This document shows positions 6,321-6,991 of a stretch of 6,991 nt of DNA, in pieces (positions within the stretch are counted from its first letter, which is position 1; the number at the start of each line of letters is the position of its first letter). Source of the stretch: Thermoplasmata archaeon (lineage in GTDB: Archaea > Thermoplasmatota > Thermoplasmata > Sysuiplasmatales > Sysuiplasmataceae); contig JAKAPY010000088.1 in NCBI GenBank assembly GCA_021811925.1, positions 1 through 6,991 of the forward strand, written 5' to 3'. A program made the position numbers and the translations under genes. The notes under the pieces are model-generated. The model was not told the origin of the DNA, searched no databases, and was given only the letters and a program-made list of their open reading frames with translations.

Positions 6321-6658
6321 AGGTCGCAATACTGCTCTTCACATCCCCCGTGCAGCATGACAACAGCGAGCATGTGCTCGAAATAGCAAAAGGGCTGGCG
6401 GCCTCGGGCAATGAAGTGCGCATCTTCCTTCTTGGAGATGGCGTGTACAACGCTTCCACGAAACTGGTCACGGACAGGGTGGAAACTGTTGTCTCGAGGA
6501 TGAGGGACGAGCACCTTGACATGACCGCGTGCACGACATGCGCAACCTTCAGGGGAGTGGACAGCGTCGTGGAAGGGGCGAGGCTTGGAACGCTTGAGGA
6601 TCTTGTGGACATGGTGGAGGAGTGCGACGTGCTCCTCAACTTCACATCGGAGACCTGA
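6317..6658 (+). CDS. dsrE: DsrE/TusD-like sulfur relay protein
   Basis: The 113-residue product matches the small DsrE/TusD fold: an MKVAILLFTSP first strand, a helix over HVLEIAKGLAASG, an EVRIFLLGDGVYNA segment closely resembling the 'GVYNA' of TusD, then cysteines at 72 and 75 in CTTCATFRG, where the family places its persulfide-carrying cysteine. A helix (LEDLVDMVEECD) and a final VLLNF strand close the fold. The ATG at 6317 overlaps the previous stop as ATGA; the in-frame upstream ATGs at 6284 and 6299 would intrude into the 65-residue gene. The DsrF-like gene follows after two bases, so the pair may form part of a hetero-oligomer like DsrEFH/TusBCD. This is a second, distinct DsrE-family gene in the cluster. 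Confidence 0.82.
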   Translation: MKVAILLFTSPVQHDNSEHVLEIAKGLAASGNEVRIFLLGDGVYNASTKLVTDRVETVVSRMRDEHLDMTACTTCATFRGVDSVVEGARLGTLEDLVDMVEECDVLLNFTSET

Positions 6659-6660
6659 CG

Positions 6661-6991
6661 ATGAGAGTCGTTGTTGTGCTCACACATGCCCCGATGCAGG
6701 GGGCCCACTTCCAGGAGGCGGAGAGGGCTGCGATGATGTTCAGCGGACTTGGCCACGCGGTTGATTTCGTCCTCATGGACGACGCCGTCCTTTCAATGCT
6801 CGAGGGGGGCGGATACAGTTTCGGGCTGCGACAGCTCGGGCGCATATCCTCCATCGAGGGGCTGAGCACTTACTTCCTCTCCAGTTCGGCTGCCAGGCTG
6901 AAGGAAACGCCGTCAGTGCAGGGCTTCAACCCACTCACGGACGGGCAGTTCGCATCAATGCTGCAGGAAGCAAGGGTGGTGGTGTGCGTAC
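6661..6991 (+). CDS. dsrF: DsrF/TusC-like sulfur relay protein (partial, 3' end missing)
   Basis: The frame is open from the ATG at 6661 to the window end, giving 110 residues without a stop. The start (MRVVVVLTHAP) and the FVLMDDAVLSMLEGG segment at 37-50 resemble the DsrF/TusC pattern of a first strand ending in a short loop, then a 'DDGV.QLL.GQ' turn. The region where relatives often carry a cysteine (YFLSSSAARL, 71-80) has serines instead, and the only cysteine seen is at 109, in the last strand (ARVVVCV). That fits DsrF-type subunits being structural rather than sulfur-carrying, but the C terminus is missing. A GGAG at 6649-6652, eight bases upstream, is the likely ribosome site. It follows the DsrE-like gene by two bases. 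Subtype assignment is tentative. Confidence 0.7.
   Translation, partial: MRVVVVLTHAPMQGAHFQEAERAAMMFSGLGHAVDFVLMDDAVLSMLEGGGYSFGLRQLGRISSIEGLSTYFLSSSAARLKETPSVQGFNPLTDGQFASMLQEARVVVCV

Overview
The window is a stretch of one gene cluster, entirely on the + strand and packed end to end. Ten of the eleven genes are recognisable. They form the core of a sulfur-oxidising heterodisulfide reductase-like (sHdr) system with its lipoate-binding protein, lipoate ligase, sulfur-relay (DsrE/DsrF-type) proteins and an Mrp-type ATPase. Heavy use of AGG for Arg and ATA for Ile, TTG and GTG starts, Shine-Dalgarno-led starts inside the operon, and a GC content judged by eye to be in the mid-fifties percent fit an archaeon, perhaps an acidophilic or thermophilic sulfur oxidiser. 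This assignment is an inference; sHdr also occurs in bacteria and no phylogenetic marker is present.

Layout. 1-767: C-terminal part of HdrA (FAD and 4Fe-4S subunit), cut by the window edge. 727-1458: the uncharacterised sHdr-associated protein (sHdrH). 1445-2143: HdrC-type subunit with two 4Fe-4S sites. 2127-3041: HdrB-type subunit with two CCG domains. 3052-3501: GcvH-like lipoate-binding protein (Lbp). 3506-3880: a DsrE-family protein. 3890-5008: lipoate-protein ligase with a fused C-terminal accessory domain. 5005-6123: Mrp/ApbC-like P-loop ATPase. 6123-6320: a 65-residue protein of unknown function. 6317-6658: DsrE/TusD-like protein. 6661-6991: DsrF/TusC-like protein, cut by the window end. 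Gaps between genes are 0-10 bases and many genes overlap, so no internal promoter or terminator is expected and none was seen. No RNA genes, mobile elements or CRISPR arrays were seen.

How the parts fit. In known sHdr systems the order hdrC1-hdrB1-hdrA-hyp-hdrC2-hdrB2-lbp recurs, and the first half of this window matches the hdrA-hyp-hdrC2-hdrB2-lbp portion. Sulfane sulfur is thought to be delivered by DsrE/TusA-type carriers. Lbp carries a lipoyl group, attached by the dedicated ligase, and works with the Hdr-like complex in oxidising bound sulfur towards sulfite. The Mrp-like ATPase and the second DsrE/DsrF pair are less standard additions.

The most unusual points are altered cysteine patterns in several subunits (HdrA, HdrB, Mrp and the Lbp tail) and the unrecognised 65-residue protein lodged between mrp and dsrE.
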